Assembly: GCA_018895125.1 (NCBI GenBank)
Contig: JAHIOR010000089.1
Coordinates: 1-14,532 of the forward strand
Reading direction: 5' to 3'
Source: Patescibacteria group bacterium
GTDB taxonomy: Bacteria; Patescibacteriota; Minisyncoccia; Minisyncoccales; GWA2-46-15
DNA length: 14,532 bases
Shown here in pieces: positions 4,787 to 12,544 of the stretch. Below the pieces are notes generated by a model. It saw nothing but the letters and a program-made list of their open reading frames with translations, was not told the origin of the DNA and did no database searches. Within the stretch, counting starts at the first letter, position 1; every line of letters begins with the position of its first letter. Made by a program: the position numbers and the translations under genes.

Positions 4787-5710
4787 TTACCCTACGCTTT
4801 TTATATTTTCTCGAATTGCTTTCTTTTGTGTTTCTGCGTTTTTTTTGTCTGTATCACCAAGTTTTACAAGCTCATTCATTGCTGAATCGAAAATTTTAAG
4901 CAAGCTTTCTCCTTGTCCCATAGGATTAAGTACGCCACGATAAATATGATACTGCCCGCTTTCAGCTAAATCCCCCGATACATTCGCAATTACTGTATAA
5001 ATATACTTGCGCACTGACCCGCCCTTTTGAATTAACGCTGAAAACTGGTCTTTGTTTGCGTCCAGTCCTTTTTCAACATATTCACGGACGATATTAAAAT
5101 CTGTCCCAAATTTTTCCTCCGCCTCATTCAAAATTTTCGTTGCTTCTTCGACCTCTGAATTTTTAACTCTCGGCTCTTTTACACTGTCCCTCTTAAGAAA
5201 TTTTGATAATGCATAACTTCTTATGACATTCGAGACAACCGCAACACCAACTATCCAAAGTATTGGCGTAATGTAATTTCCGTCAAAAAATTCAACGATT
5301 GTTTTTGTTAGTGAAGAGTAATCAGAAACAAAGAAGTTTATTATCGTTAGCAAGCCAAGACCAATGATTAGAAATGAAAAAGATCCGTATATAAATGGAT
5401 TTGCGTTTGTTAGTTTTGAAAACAATTTAGAGGACAGCTGATCTTTATGAACACTTATAAGCTGTGGCAGTAAGAATGGCCATAAGAAAGAAGCAAAAAC
5501 AATTTGAAAAAATGTAAGAGTGGCAATAATAATGCCCAACACGAAACCAAACATCCAAACAAAATTAATAAGATAAATGATTGAAAAAATGTTTACAAAC
5601 ATCAAAAAGCCCATTGCGTACGGCAACATTCCTTGTTCCCAAAAATTGGTGAGGTATCGGTGAATGATTAGCCCGATAATTATTAAGATAAGTATGATTA
5701 GTTCAAGCAT
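4787..5710 (-). CDS. Multi-pass membrane protein with C-terminal cytosolic domain (307 aa)
   Basis: The N-terminal half has about five or six hydrophobic spans: residues 2-18, 29-49, one long or two short spans in 53-83, 106-128 and 146-166. The second half is soluble. It opens with a charged helix (SEVEEATKILNEAEEKFG, 185-202) and continues into a compact domain with DANKDQFSALIQKGGSVRKYIYTVIANVSGDLAESGQYHIYRG split over about 217-259, ending KKAIRENIKSVG. I do not know the family. A membrane part joined to a cytosolic domain is an effector or sensor layout seen in many defence operons, which is inference. It follows the 171-aa gene by 16 bases, and both follow the helicase gene, so the three are very probably co-transcribed. 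Confidence 0.75.
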   Translation of the reverse strand: MLELIILILIIIGLIIHRYLTNFWEQGMLPYAMGFLMFVNIFSIIYLINFVWMFGFVLGIIIATLTFFQIVFASFLWPFLLPQLISVHKDQLSSKLFSKLTNANPFIYGSFSFLIIGLGLLTIINFFVSDYSSLTKTIVEFFDGNYITPILWIVGVAVVSNVIRSYALSKFLKRDSVKEPRVKNSEVEEATKILNEAEEKFGTDFNIVREYVEKGLDANKDQFSALIQKGGSVRKYIYTVIANVSGDLAESGQYHIYRGVLNPMGQGESLLKIFDSAMNELVKLGDTDKKNAETQKKAIRENIKSVG

Positions 5711-5726
5711 AATAAGAAAGTTATTT

Positions 5727-6242
5727 TTACAATTGCATTACTTTGCGAAATTCCTCAAATTTAGGAGTTATTTTTTCTGTTAATTCCGCGGATATCATTA
5801 TTTCTGTTACATCCAAATCGGTTTTTGATCTTTCACTCACAAACTTTGCAAAATTTGTTCCGACATTAACAAAGTCATCATCGCTATTAATAAATTTATC
5901 GTAAGTCCTATATCTTAAATTTAAATCATCACATGTCACCTGCGCGACATTTCTATCGTATCCATGCTTTTTTAATTGCGCGTAATATTGATTGTGTATT
6001 TCATCTAGGATTAATTTATGCAACGATTCGGGAAATATACTGCTCTCTCTAAACAACCAAAAAACCAGTGCCGTGCTTTCAAATTTCAGCACTTCTTTGT
6101 GGAGCGGGGTTTTTATTCGTCCATCTTTTTCAAGACGATTAATCGTATCGTTTACGACATTCGCAAACTCTTCCAAAATAAATGAGGAGATTATTTTTAT
6201 CATCTTTTTATATTTTCGTTGACGAAAAAATTTCTTTAACAT
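5727..6242 (-). CDS. Uncharacterised mostly helical protein (171 aa)
   Basis: A basic N-terminus (MLKKFFRQRKYKK) precedes an all-helical protein with the block FWLFRESSIFPESLHKLILD (61-80), an HNQYY motif (83-87) and CDDLNLRYRTYDKF further on. No membrane span or catalytic motif is evident. The ATG is five bases after the stop of the helicase gene and the stop is 16 bases before the membrane-protein gene, so it sits in the centre of the operon. The basic start could bind membrane lipids or nucleic acid. It may be an adaptor between the helicase-nuclease and the membrane protein, by position only. Confidence 0.75.
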   Translation of the reverse strand: MLKKFFRQRKYKKMIKIISSFILEEFANVVNDTINRLEKDGRIKTPLHKEVLKFESTALVFWLFRESSIFPESLHKLILDEIHNQYYAQLKKHGYDRNVAQVTCDDLNLRYRTYDKFINSDDDFVNVGTNFAKFVSERSKTDLDVTEIMISAELTEKITPKFEEFRKVMQL

Positions 6243-6247
6243 AAAAA

Positions 6248-9200
6248 TTAACTTGGACTAGTTCCTCTACAATATGGAAATTTTGAACATCCATAAAATT
6301 TACCATATCTACCTGTTCGCAAAATCATTTTTGAACCACATTTTGGACAAATCTTTTCACCAGAAATTACGGCATGATTATTGGTATCATCAGCAGACTT
6401 TTCGATTAAGGTATAACCCTTGCAATGCATACAAAATCGTCCATATCCGGTTATTAAATCCGGGTCTCTGAAATCTTTATAATCTCTGATTTTTTTACAC
6501 TTTGGACATTCTTTCATTTCACCATTCTGCAAACCTTCAATCGTTTCGTGAATATGACTTATTACATTATTTTTCCCAGCATCATTTTTTATTAAATTGC
6601 CAATTCGTTTGTTAAACGTTGAAATTGGATCTTTGCCAATATTAAACTTATTGATTCGTAAAAATTTATATCCATAGCCTTCTAATGCTTTTTGTCTGTA
6701 AACATCTTCATCGGTGTAATAATCCTGATAGTTAAATTCATTTACCTCATCAATATCTTTGAAATGTTCTCTAAACCCATCATATTCAATAATAATTTTA
6801 TGTTCTTTGTGAGTTTCGTCTTTATAAACCAACAAAAAATCAATTTTATAGTTCGGATGATTATATGTTTTATCAAGCTGTTTCAAATACTTTCCAAGTT
6901 CAAACTGCGGAATGAATTCTATGCTTTCTTTATTTTTCTTCCAAAAATCAGTTTGATAAAACCAATTCATTACCTCCGGTTCCATTTTTGATTTTTTATC
7001 AACTTCACTTACGCTACGCTCTTGTTTCGCTTCACTAAGCATGAAAGAGTAATGTCTTAATGCTTCGCCGATTGAACCATTATATTTTTCAAGCGGTTTA
7101 CTTAAAATAAAGTGCATTGTTTCTTTAGCGCGACTTAAGCCAACATTTAATCTTTGGGCTCTTATTTTTCCTTCTTCTTCAATATCAACATCATTTAAGT
7201 CTTTAATAAAAACACCCCACAAATGATCGTCTTCTTCAGTAGCGACCATTGAATAAAATATAATATCTCTTTCTTCACCTTGACAGGTGTCGAAAGTCAT
7301 AATTTTTAATTTTAATTTATCGTAAAAATAATCCTTTTCAGGTATTTTGCTTATTAACTCAACAAGCAACTTCTGTTGATTCGTATGAGGTGTAATAATT
7401 CCAACGCTTTGGTTGCTATCAATTTCCTTTAATTTTTTCAGTTCGGAAATGATAAATTCCGCCTCAAGACTATTTGTGTTTTGTGCCAATTCTTTTTTCC
7501 CATCATGATTAATAAAAGAAAATTTAATGACATCATCAATAGCTTTCCCTCTGATCTTCATCACTTGCAAGCTGTCTTGATAAAAATATTTATTAGAGTA
7601 AGAGATAATCTCTTTATATCCCCTAAAATGTTTAAGTAACTGAGTATTATAATTTGATATATACTCAAAAAATTCCAGAACGGACGTTTTAATATTAAAG
7701 TTTTTGAGTTTCTCCAACCTTATACCGCCAGAGGCGACACATTTTATAAAAGAATCCTTTAAATTGTTAAGATATTCTCTATTTGTATCTGTACGCGCCT
7801 GAGCGGTTTTAACATTACTAAATTGTTTTTTATCTCCAAGAATTAAAACTTTTTTTGCTCTCAATAAAGCTGGGAATGCTTGAGCAATGCTAACTTGAGA
7901 AGCCTCGTCAATAATCACAAGGTCAAAAATTTCTGGTTCAAGCGGTATATATTCTGCATAATCTCTTATGCCAGCTAATATACAAGGGAAAGCGTCTTTG
8001 AGTTTCAAAAATTCTTCTTGAGGAAATTTTAATTTTCCTTGAATAATTTTTTTAAGTGCGGTTGCCGTTGATTGATGTTTATCCCAAAATTCAACTAATC
8101 TGCCGTCCATTATATGCGTCATTTTGACTGTAAGAAGGTTTTCGATATTTTTTTTCTGACTATTATAATTTAACGACGGAATATTTTTAAAATCATTCTC
8201 AATTTTTTGCTTCAAGTTTATAAACCTGATCAATCTATCAAAATCAATATCTGAAATTTTTACCAAATCATTTGAACAAAATGTTTTAAAAGATGATAGA
8301 TCAATTTTTAATTTTTTTATCGTATTCGGATATTTTGGCAAATTCGTATTTAAGAATTTCAGATCATCGCCAATTTGCATTAGATTGTTCAACACGCCTA
8401 AAAGCGCACCATCATTTATTGTTTGATGAATAAATCTTAAATAATCAAAATTTATTTGGTATTTCTCGTTTAATTTCGTCTTTAACTCTTCGACAAATTG
8501 ATAAATGCCTAAAACTTTTTTCAAATCTTCCAAATTTTTATGTGGCTCGATTTGCGAAGTTAGGTTAAATGATTTTTTAAATTTTTTATCTAGGTTTTCA
8601 ATTTTCTTTTTTTTCAATAAATAGCCAAAAAGCCAATTTCTCTCTTCTTCATAATCGGTTATAAAATCGCTTAATTTTTTTAAAGAGGGTTCGTCAAAAG
8701 TATCAAAAGTTGATAGCAACGAAAGATCATTGGTATAAACTTTTTTGATTCTATCGACGGAAGAAGAAAGAAAATTCAATAACCACAAATATTTTTGAAA
8801 ATTAGAAATGTCATTGAAGTCATTGATTGAAAAATTAAGCAATTCAAAAAGTTTTGTTTCTTTTTCTTTCTTATCCTGGTCAATAATAAGTTTGTCTTTT
8901 AACGACAAAAATATTTTTTTAAATTCTTCAAGCTCAATTGCTGATTCTGCTTGATCCAGAACCTCATCAATATCAACAGGAAAACCCTTGTTAACATAAT
9001 AAGATTCTAAATCAAAATATTCATGAATTTCTTTTAAATCAATCTCGTTATTTGCTAAAATTTCGGCTTCAATATCTTCTTTTAGAGAATTTTCTGATTT
9101 TTCAATATTTTCTTCAACTGACTTATAATTTTTTTTGACCGCAAGCCAATTGGCAATGATCGATTTTATTGATATTGGACTTAATATTTTTGCGTAAGCA

Positions 9201-10822
9201 TTTCCAGTTTTGCCTAATCTCAACACAGGATTTTGAAAACTATCATCAACTCGAACTTTATTCATTGTCTCGGTTATCTTATCTTCCACAACATCGAGAG
9301 CTTCCTTTTTGTCCGATAAAACTAAAATAGATTTATTTTTCAGAATCAAATTAAAAACGACCGCGGTAATAGTATGACTTTTTCCTGTTCCTGGAGGACC
9401 TTGAACAATAATATATTTACAGTCATCTCTTTTAATGGCAGATAAAATTTGCAATTGCTCTCCGTTTAATGGTATTGGGCTTTGAAAAACAAGCTGGCTT
9501 GGTACATCTTGATCATTCCATTCTTCTTGAATTTCAATATTGTATTTTTTTGGATCTTTATGAATAAAATCATCAATCAATTTATTAAAAGCCTCACCTA
9601 AAACACTGTCGCCTGCTATGAGCAATTTTAATATTTCCTCATAATCATTAACTAATGCCTCGTCTGATTTATCAAATAAAGCCAAGTAGCAATTATTCGA
9701 AACTCTTATAAGAAAACTTTTTGCAATTTGTTGTTCAGGATTATTTATATCTATGTTTTTATCAAGCTCAAAGAAGTTGGTTATTTCGCTCAATATTTCA
9801 CTAACTATGTCCCTAAAATCGTTTTGATGTTGGGCTAAATAAATTATTCTTTCTAATATTGTTTTTAAATTTCCTTTTTTGCCTTTTTCTTGATTGTATC
9901 CTTGGGTTATATACTCAAGAGCTTTTTTGTTTATATACACTTGCGAATCAAACTCAATCGTCAAAACTTCGTTTTGTTTTTCAATCACAACCGGAATGTA
10001 AAAAATTGGGAATTTAGCATTATTGAAAGTTATATCGCAAAAATATAAATAAAATTCTTGCTTATCTAAAATAGTTCTATTTCTCTCCATTTCATATATT
10101 TCTGCAAACAGATCGCTGACTTGAAAGCTTTCAAAGAATGAGTGAATATTTAATTTGATATCGGCAATTTCAAAAACATCTTTCAATTGTTTTGAAATAT
10201 CGATTTTCTCTTTTGCTAACAAAAGTTTTATAACTTCAGAAACTTTGTTTTCCAAAGGGGAAGATAAAACCGCAGTTAGTTCTTCCTCCATTAAATAAAT
10301 ATTGTTTTCGTCACCAAGGTTTAAATTTTCTAAAGGTTTTTCAATATTGCCTACAAATGGCAAAACTAATTCGGTTTTTAAAATTTTGGCGACAGCTTCA
10401 AGAGAAGCATTTAATGCTTGATCATATTCTTTTTTGTATAATGTGGCCGACTTTTCTATTTCTCCAGCAATTAGTTTAAGAATTTTGCTAATTTGCTTGT
10501 TGGTTATTTTTTCCGTTTGTAATTTAACCAAATCCAACAAATTTTTTGGAATTTTTGTCCTATAAACCCCTTTTTGAATTGTATTGAGGGTGTTTTTATC
10601 AAATGCGTGATTTATCGCTTTGTTTACGAGATTGTTAAAAGAGGGATATTTGTTTAGATTTAATCCAACAAGCAAATTATTACTACTCTTAAATTGAATA
10701 CTTCTTTTTGGATTTTTTCTTTTATGAAAATCTGTTTCTAAAAAATCCATAAAATACTTGGCAACTTCTTTTATAAATGCCAAACCATTTTTATCTTCAA
10801 TTTTAATATTTTTTGGTGCCAT
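6248..10822 (-). CDS. SF1 helicase fused to a Vsr/DUF559-like nuclease and two zinc ribbons (1524 aa)
   Basis: The N-terminal ~450 residues are a mixed helical and strand domain I cannot name. The SF1 (Upf1/Dna2-like) motor follows: Walker A GPPGTGKS (475-482), Walker B DLVIIDEAS (967-975), motif III LGDKKQFSN (995-1003), HFRG (1065-1068), motif V DTCQGEERD (1178-1186) and motif VI LNVGLSRAK (1225-1233). About 460 residues of charged, coiled-coil-like sequence are inserted between Walker A and B. Next comes a Vsr/DUF559 (MTES_1575)-type nuclease domain (about 1282-1412) with D1328, E1346 and D1348 in IIIEYDG, and a helix YRQKALEGYGYKFLRI. Two zinc ribbons end the protein: C1439/C1442/C1464/C1467, and a topoisomerase-type finger C1492/C1495/C1512/C1518. 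The protein probably unwinds and cuts nucleic acid. It is complete. Mokosh and Nhi also join SF1-type helicases with nucleases but have other domains. It starts four bases after the 40-aa ORF. Confidence 0.9.
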   Translation of the reverse strand: MAPKNIKIEDKNGLAFIKEVAKYFMDFLETDFHKRKNPKRSIQFKSSNNLLVGLNLNKYPSFNNLVNKAINHAFDKNTLNTIQKGVYRTKIPKNLLDLVKLQTEKITNKQISKILKLIAGEIEKSATLYKKEYDQALNASLEAVAKILKTELVLPFVGNIEKPLENLNLGDENNIYLMEEELTAVLSSPLENKVSEVIKLLLAKEKIDISKQLKDVFEIADIKLNIHSFFESFQVSDLFAEIYEMERNRTILDKQEFYLYFCDITFNNAKFPIFYIPVVIEKQNEVLTIEFDSQVYINKKALEYITQGYNQEKGKKGNLKTILERIIYLAQHQNDFRDIVSEILSEITNFFELDKNIDINNPEQQIAKSFLIRVSNNCYLALFDKSDEALVNDYEEILKLLIAGDSVLGEAFNKLIDDFIHKDPKKYNIEIQEEWNDQDVPSQLVFQSPIPLNGEQLQILSAIKRDDCKYIIVQGPPGTGKSHTITAVVFNLILKNKSILVLSDKKEALDVVEDKITETMNKVRVDDSFQNPVLRLGKTGNAYAKILSPISIKSIIANWLAVKKNYKSVEENIEKSENSLKEDIEAEILANNEIDLKEIHEYFDLESYYVNKGFPVDIDEVLDQAESAIELEEFKKIFLSLKDKLIIDQDKKEKETKLFELLNFSINDFNDISNFQKYLWLLNFLSSSVDRIKKVYTNDLSLLSTFDTFDEPSLKKLSDFITDYEEERNWLFGYLLKKKKIENLDKKFKKSFNLTSQIEPHKNLEDLKKVLGIYQFVEELKTKLNEKYQINFDYLRFIHQTINDGALLGVLNNLMQIGDDLKFLNTNLPKYPNTIKKLKIDLSSFKTFCSNDLVKISDIDFDRLIRFINLKQKIENDFKNIPSLNYNSQKKNIENLLTVKMTHIMDGRLVEFWDKHQSTATALKKIIQGKLKFPQEEFLKLKDAFPCILAGIRDYAEYIPLEPEIFDLVIIDEASQVSIAQAFPALLRAKKVLILGDKKQFSNVKTAQARTDTNREYLNNLKDSFIKCVASGGIRLEKLKNFNIKTSVLEFFEYISNYNTQLLKHFRGYKEIISYSNKYFYQDSLQVMKIRGKAIDDVIKFSFINHDGKKELAQNTNSLEAEFIISELKKLKEIDSNQSVGIITPHTNQQKLLVELISKIPEKDYFYDKLKLKIMTFDTCQGEERDIIFYSMVATEEDDHLWGVFIKDLNDVDIEEEGKIRAQRLNVGLSRAKETMHFILSKPLEKYNGSIGEALRHYSFMLSEAKQERSVSEVDKKSKMEPEVMNWFYQTDFWKKNKESIEFIPQFELGKYLKQLDKTYNHPNYKIDFLLVYKDETHKEHKIIIEYDGFREHFKDIDEVNEFNYQDYYTDEDVYRQKALEGYGYKFLRINKFNIGKDPISTFNKRIGNLIKNDAGKNNVISHIHETIEGLQNGEMKECPKCKKIRDYKDFRDPDLITGYGRFCMHCKGYTLIEKSADDTNNHAVISGEKICPKCGSKMILRTGRYGKFYGCSKFPYCRGTSPS

Positions 10823-10826
10823 ATTT

Positions 10827-10949
10827 CTACTTAATTAAATCATCAACTCCAAATATTTTGGTGATTTTTTCCAAAGTTTCTAATCTGTCAATCAATTCTT
10901 CCCGCGAGTAGTTTTTATATTTGTTGTTATTTTTATCTTGCTTGCTCAT
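10827..10949 (-). CDS. Small protein (40 aa) preceding the helicase
   Basis: A polar start (MSKQDKNNNKYKNY) is followed by SREELIDRLETLEKITKIFG and VDDLIK, a leucine-zipper-like helix with a short tail. The stop TAG lies four bases before the helicase ATG, so the two are almost certainly translated from one message, and the pair may be coupled. An AAGAGA stretch before the ATG is a weak ribosome-binding site. The helix could dimerise or dock on the helicase; no family is recognised. Confidence 0.7.
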   Translation of the reverse strand: MSKQDKNNNKYKNYSREELIDRLETLEKITKIFGVDDLIK

Positions 10950-10963
10950 TATTTTATCTCTTG

Positions 10964-11035
10964 TTATATATATTTTTGAAAATGCTTTTCCCACTCTTTC
11001 ATCTTTTTAGGATATTTTTTGCCTCCGACATAAAA
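10964..11035 (-). other. In-frame 23-codon extension after the stop of the 130-aa gene
   Basis: Directly after TAA (11036-11038) the same frame stays open for 23 codons, reading FYVGGKKYPKKMKEWEKHF and a few more residues to a second TAA. The basic/aromatic composition looks protein-like. It may be a former C-terminus cut off by a point mutation, a readthrough product, or chance in an 87-base gap. No ATG with a useful ORF accounts for it. Confidence 0.25.
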
Positions 11036-11428
11036 TTATTTTTTAATAAAAAGTTCGATTAAGACAATTAGAATTAAATTGATCACTACAAACTTATCAA
11101 CTAGAAATTTTCTCTTATTTTGTAACTGTTTCAAATCATATCTCAATGGTTTCCTTGCTTTCTTGGTCTCAGCGTCAATAAATAACTGAGCAACCGGTCG
11201 ACACTTATCATAATAAACATTATAAATTTCTCTTTCTTTTTCTATAATTTTACGCTCATAATGTCTTATCTTTAGCCAATACCATAGAATTATAAAAATA
11301 ATAAAAACTATGCGATAAATCGGAAAAAGCAAAAAAACAATTAAACCAATCGCCAAAACCGCTATTTCATCTATTGAAATATAATCCAGTGTGTCGTGTT
11401 TTTTATATTTCTCCCATTTAGATTCCAT
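11036..11428 (-). CDS. Small membrane protein (130 aa), first gene of the helicase operon
   Basis: A short charged N-terminus leads into two close hydrophobic helices (about 22-36 and 38-54), then a charged cytosolic-looking loop (HYERKIIEKEREIYNVYYD, 56-74, and onwards to about 110) and a last helix (112-128). The protein ends in KK. The layout is a helical hairpin, a coiled-coil loop and a final span. No family is recognised. The ATG overlaps a perfect TATAAT (TATAATG), and its upstream neighbour is the stump of an XRE regulator seven bases away, so it once followed that regulator in one operon. A stop codon at 11036 is followed by an open in-frame extension. Confidence 0.7.
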   Translation of the reverse strand: MESKWEKYKKHDTLDYISIDEIAVLAIGLIVFLLFPIYRIVFIIFIILWYWLKIRHYERKIIEKEREIYNVYYDKCRPVAQLFIDAETKKARKPLRYDLKQLQNKRKFLVDKFVVINLILIVLIELFIKK

Positions 11429-11435
11429 TATAGTA

Positions 11436-11507
11436 TCACTTTATCAACTCCTCAACACTCACATCCAGCCCGTTCGCAATGTGGGTTAGAGTATTAATAA
11501 GTTTCTC
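11436..11507 (-). pseudogene. C-terminal stump of an XRE/HTH_3-family regulator
   Basis: The open frame reads EKLINTLTHIANGLDVSVEE, then LIK and TGA. This matches the last helices of Cro/C1-type (HTH_3) regulators, where a consensus such as TLxKIAxALxVSVEELL is typical. Upstream in frame is a stop (TAA, 11508-11510), and then the palindromic repeat 11513-11570 begins. The rest of the gene is therefore missing, and the break coincides with the repeat. Its stop is seven bases from the ATG of the 130-aa membrane protein, so it was probably the first gene and regulator of that operon. Confidence 0.7.
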
Positions 11508-11512
11508 TTAAC

Positions 11513-11570
11513 GAGGTTCGACCTACGAGCGCCCCGCAGTACTGCGGGGCTACTCTTTATGTCAAACCTC
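11513..11570. repeat. Long nested inverted repeat, GAGTA/GCTCA family, copy 3
   Basis: Outer arms GAGGTTCGAC (11513-11522) and GTCAAACCTC (11561-11570) enclose a perfect 20-base palindrome with arms GCCCCGCAGT and ACTGCGGGGC (11531-11550). On the minus strand the frame AGGTTTGACATAA-GAGTAGC ... GCTCGTAGGTCGAACCT matches copy 1 at 551-629. Only the inner stem has been replaced by a different, longer GC-rich one. It lies at the broken end of the regulator stump. Confidence 0.75.
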
Positions 11571-11625
11571 TTTGCTTACCATCCTATCCCTCTCATTTTA
11601 CCCCAACCGAAAAAACAAATCAATC

Positions 11626-11646
11626 AAAAACCCGCTTGGGGCGGGG
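11626..11646 (-). terminator. Intrinsic terminator after the Tiki/ChaN-like gene
   Basis: On the minus strand CCCGC (11645-11641) and GCGGG (11635-11631) form a stem with a five-base loop (CCCAA), followed by TTTTT (11630-11626). It lies 26 bases past the stop of the gene at 11672-12385 and would separate that unit from the helicase operon. Confidence 0.8.
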
Positions 11647-11671
11647 TTATGGGGATAGGTGAAGCGTTTCT

Positions 11672-12385
11672 TCAGGAACTGCTGCCAAGCAAAGTCACGG
11701 CGTGGGCGCGGGGTGTTATAATATGATAATCAAACTCCTTTGTTAGAGCTGGTTTAATGAAAATACTTTTGTTATCACATTCCTTGCAAGATTTAAAAGA
11801 CTTTAATGTGTGATTAAAAAACGAACCGCAAAGATAATCGCATTTGAACGCCACAATGTCTTTTTTTGGCAAATGAGTCGCTAATGGCGCGCAAACTTTT
11901 CCATCAATCTCAATCTCTTTCTTTCGCGCGTGAAGATTGCCCATGACAGCAAGTATGACTTTCTGATTGTGGTTATTAAGTATTGATTTAATGTTTTGCG
12001 CCATTTTAAGATCTCTTGTATTCCATGATTCTTGTTCTTCAGAAAAACAGAAGATATTATGTTTTTTGTCAGGTAAGAGAATTTTATTTCTTGCTTTGAG
12101 CCATTGTAAAAAGGCGATATGCTCTTTTGAAACGCGACCATCTTTGTCTTGGACAAAATTCCAACGCTGCCACGACGGCGCAATTTCTTGATTGTTTAAA
12201 AACGCTTGAATGTCAGAATTGATTTCTGTAGGCCATTCCAAAGCAATTGTGACGGAAATGCCTTCCGCCTCTAAAGAATCAACGAATGTTTTTATGATTT
12301 CAACATTTTCCGCGACTCCATGCGTTTCTCCGAGAATAATAATTTTCTTTTGTTTTATTTTTTTTAGATCAAAATTGTATAACAT
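11672..12385 (-). CDS. Tiki/ChaN/EreA-like superfamily protein (237 aa)
   Basis: The first strand ends in IIILGETHG (15-23), the hallmark GE-x-H motif of the superfamily that contains ChaN-type haem-binding lipoproteins, TIKI/TraB proteases and erythromycin esterases. ALEWP (48-52) supplies E50, RDLKMAQNI (124-132) supplies R124-D125, and ILAVMGNLHARK (144-155) supplies GNxH with H152. These are the expected metal or catalytic positions. There is no signal peptide or lipobox, so unlike ChaN it is probably cytosolic. Cysteines at 182, 186, 200 and 203 could hold a metal. It is five bases downstream of a GTG-started 48-aa ORF and shares its promoter. The substrate is unknown; candidates are an ester or a peptide, and antibiotic resistance would be over-reading. 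Confidence 0.75.
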   Translation of the reverse strand: MLYNFDLKKIKQKKIIILGETHGVAENVEIIKTFVDSLEAEGISVTIALEWPTEINSDIQAFLNNQEIAPSWQRWNFVQDKDGRVSKEHIAFLQWLKARNKILLPDKKHNIFCFSEEQESWNTRDLKMAQNIKSILNNHNQKVILAVMGNLHARKKEIEIDGKVCAPLATHLPKKDIVAFKCDYLCGSFFNHTLKSFKSCKECDNKSIFIKPALTKEFDYHIITPRAHAVTLLGSSS

Positions 12386-12390
12386 AATTT

Positions 12391-12537
12391 CTATATATTA
12401 ATATGAGTTTTGCCTGCTGTCATCAAATCGACATCAAACCTAAACACTTTCTGACCTGCTGATAAAAGTTTTTCTATAACTGGCTTAACATGTAAATCAT
12501 CTTCTGTATTCGTCAATATTAGGATTGTATCACGCAC
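12391..12537 (-). CDS. Short ORF (48 aa) resembling the N-terminus of ATP-grasp peptide maturases
   Basis: The start is GTG 12537, chosen because AAGGAG (12550-12545) lies seven bases upstream; the nearer ATG at spacing two gives only a few codons. The sequence TILILTNTEDDLHVKPVIEK and then KVFRFDVDL resembles the first ~45 residues (pre-ATP-grasp strand and helix) of MvdD/GrasP-type ribosomal-peptide maturases. The frame then stops at TAG, without the ATP-grasp domain. It is probably a truncated remnant whose promoter and ribosome site still serve the next gene, though a stand-alone small protein cannot be excluded. Confidence 0.6.
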   Translation of the reverse strand: MRDTILILTNTEDDLHVKPVIEKLLSAGQKVFRFDVDLMTAGKTHINI

Positions 12538-12544
12538 GACATAT

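Noticed and set aside
6692..6991. A 99-codon plus-strand ORF rich in hydrophobic residues
   Set aside because: It is antisense to the helicase nuclease domain; the hydrophobic look is what the complement of lysine- and glutamate-rich codons gives.
11418..11446. A TTGAGG-17-TATAAT promoter for the helicase operon
   Set aside because: TATAAT overlaps the ATG of the first gene, so the start would fall inside the coding sequence with no in-frame start soon after; it was kept only as a remark.
11881..12183. A 100-codon minus-strand ORF
   Set aside because: It lies entirely within the Tiki/ChaN-like gene in another frame, while that gene has clear family motifs.
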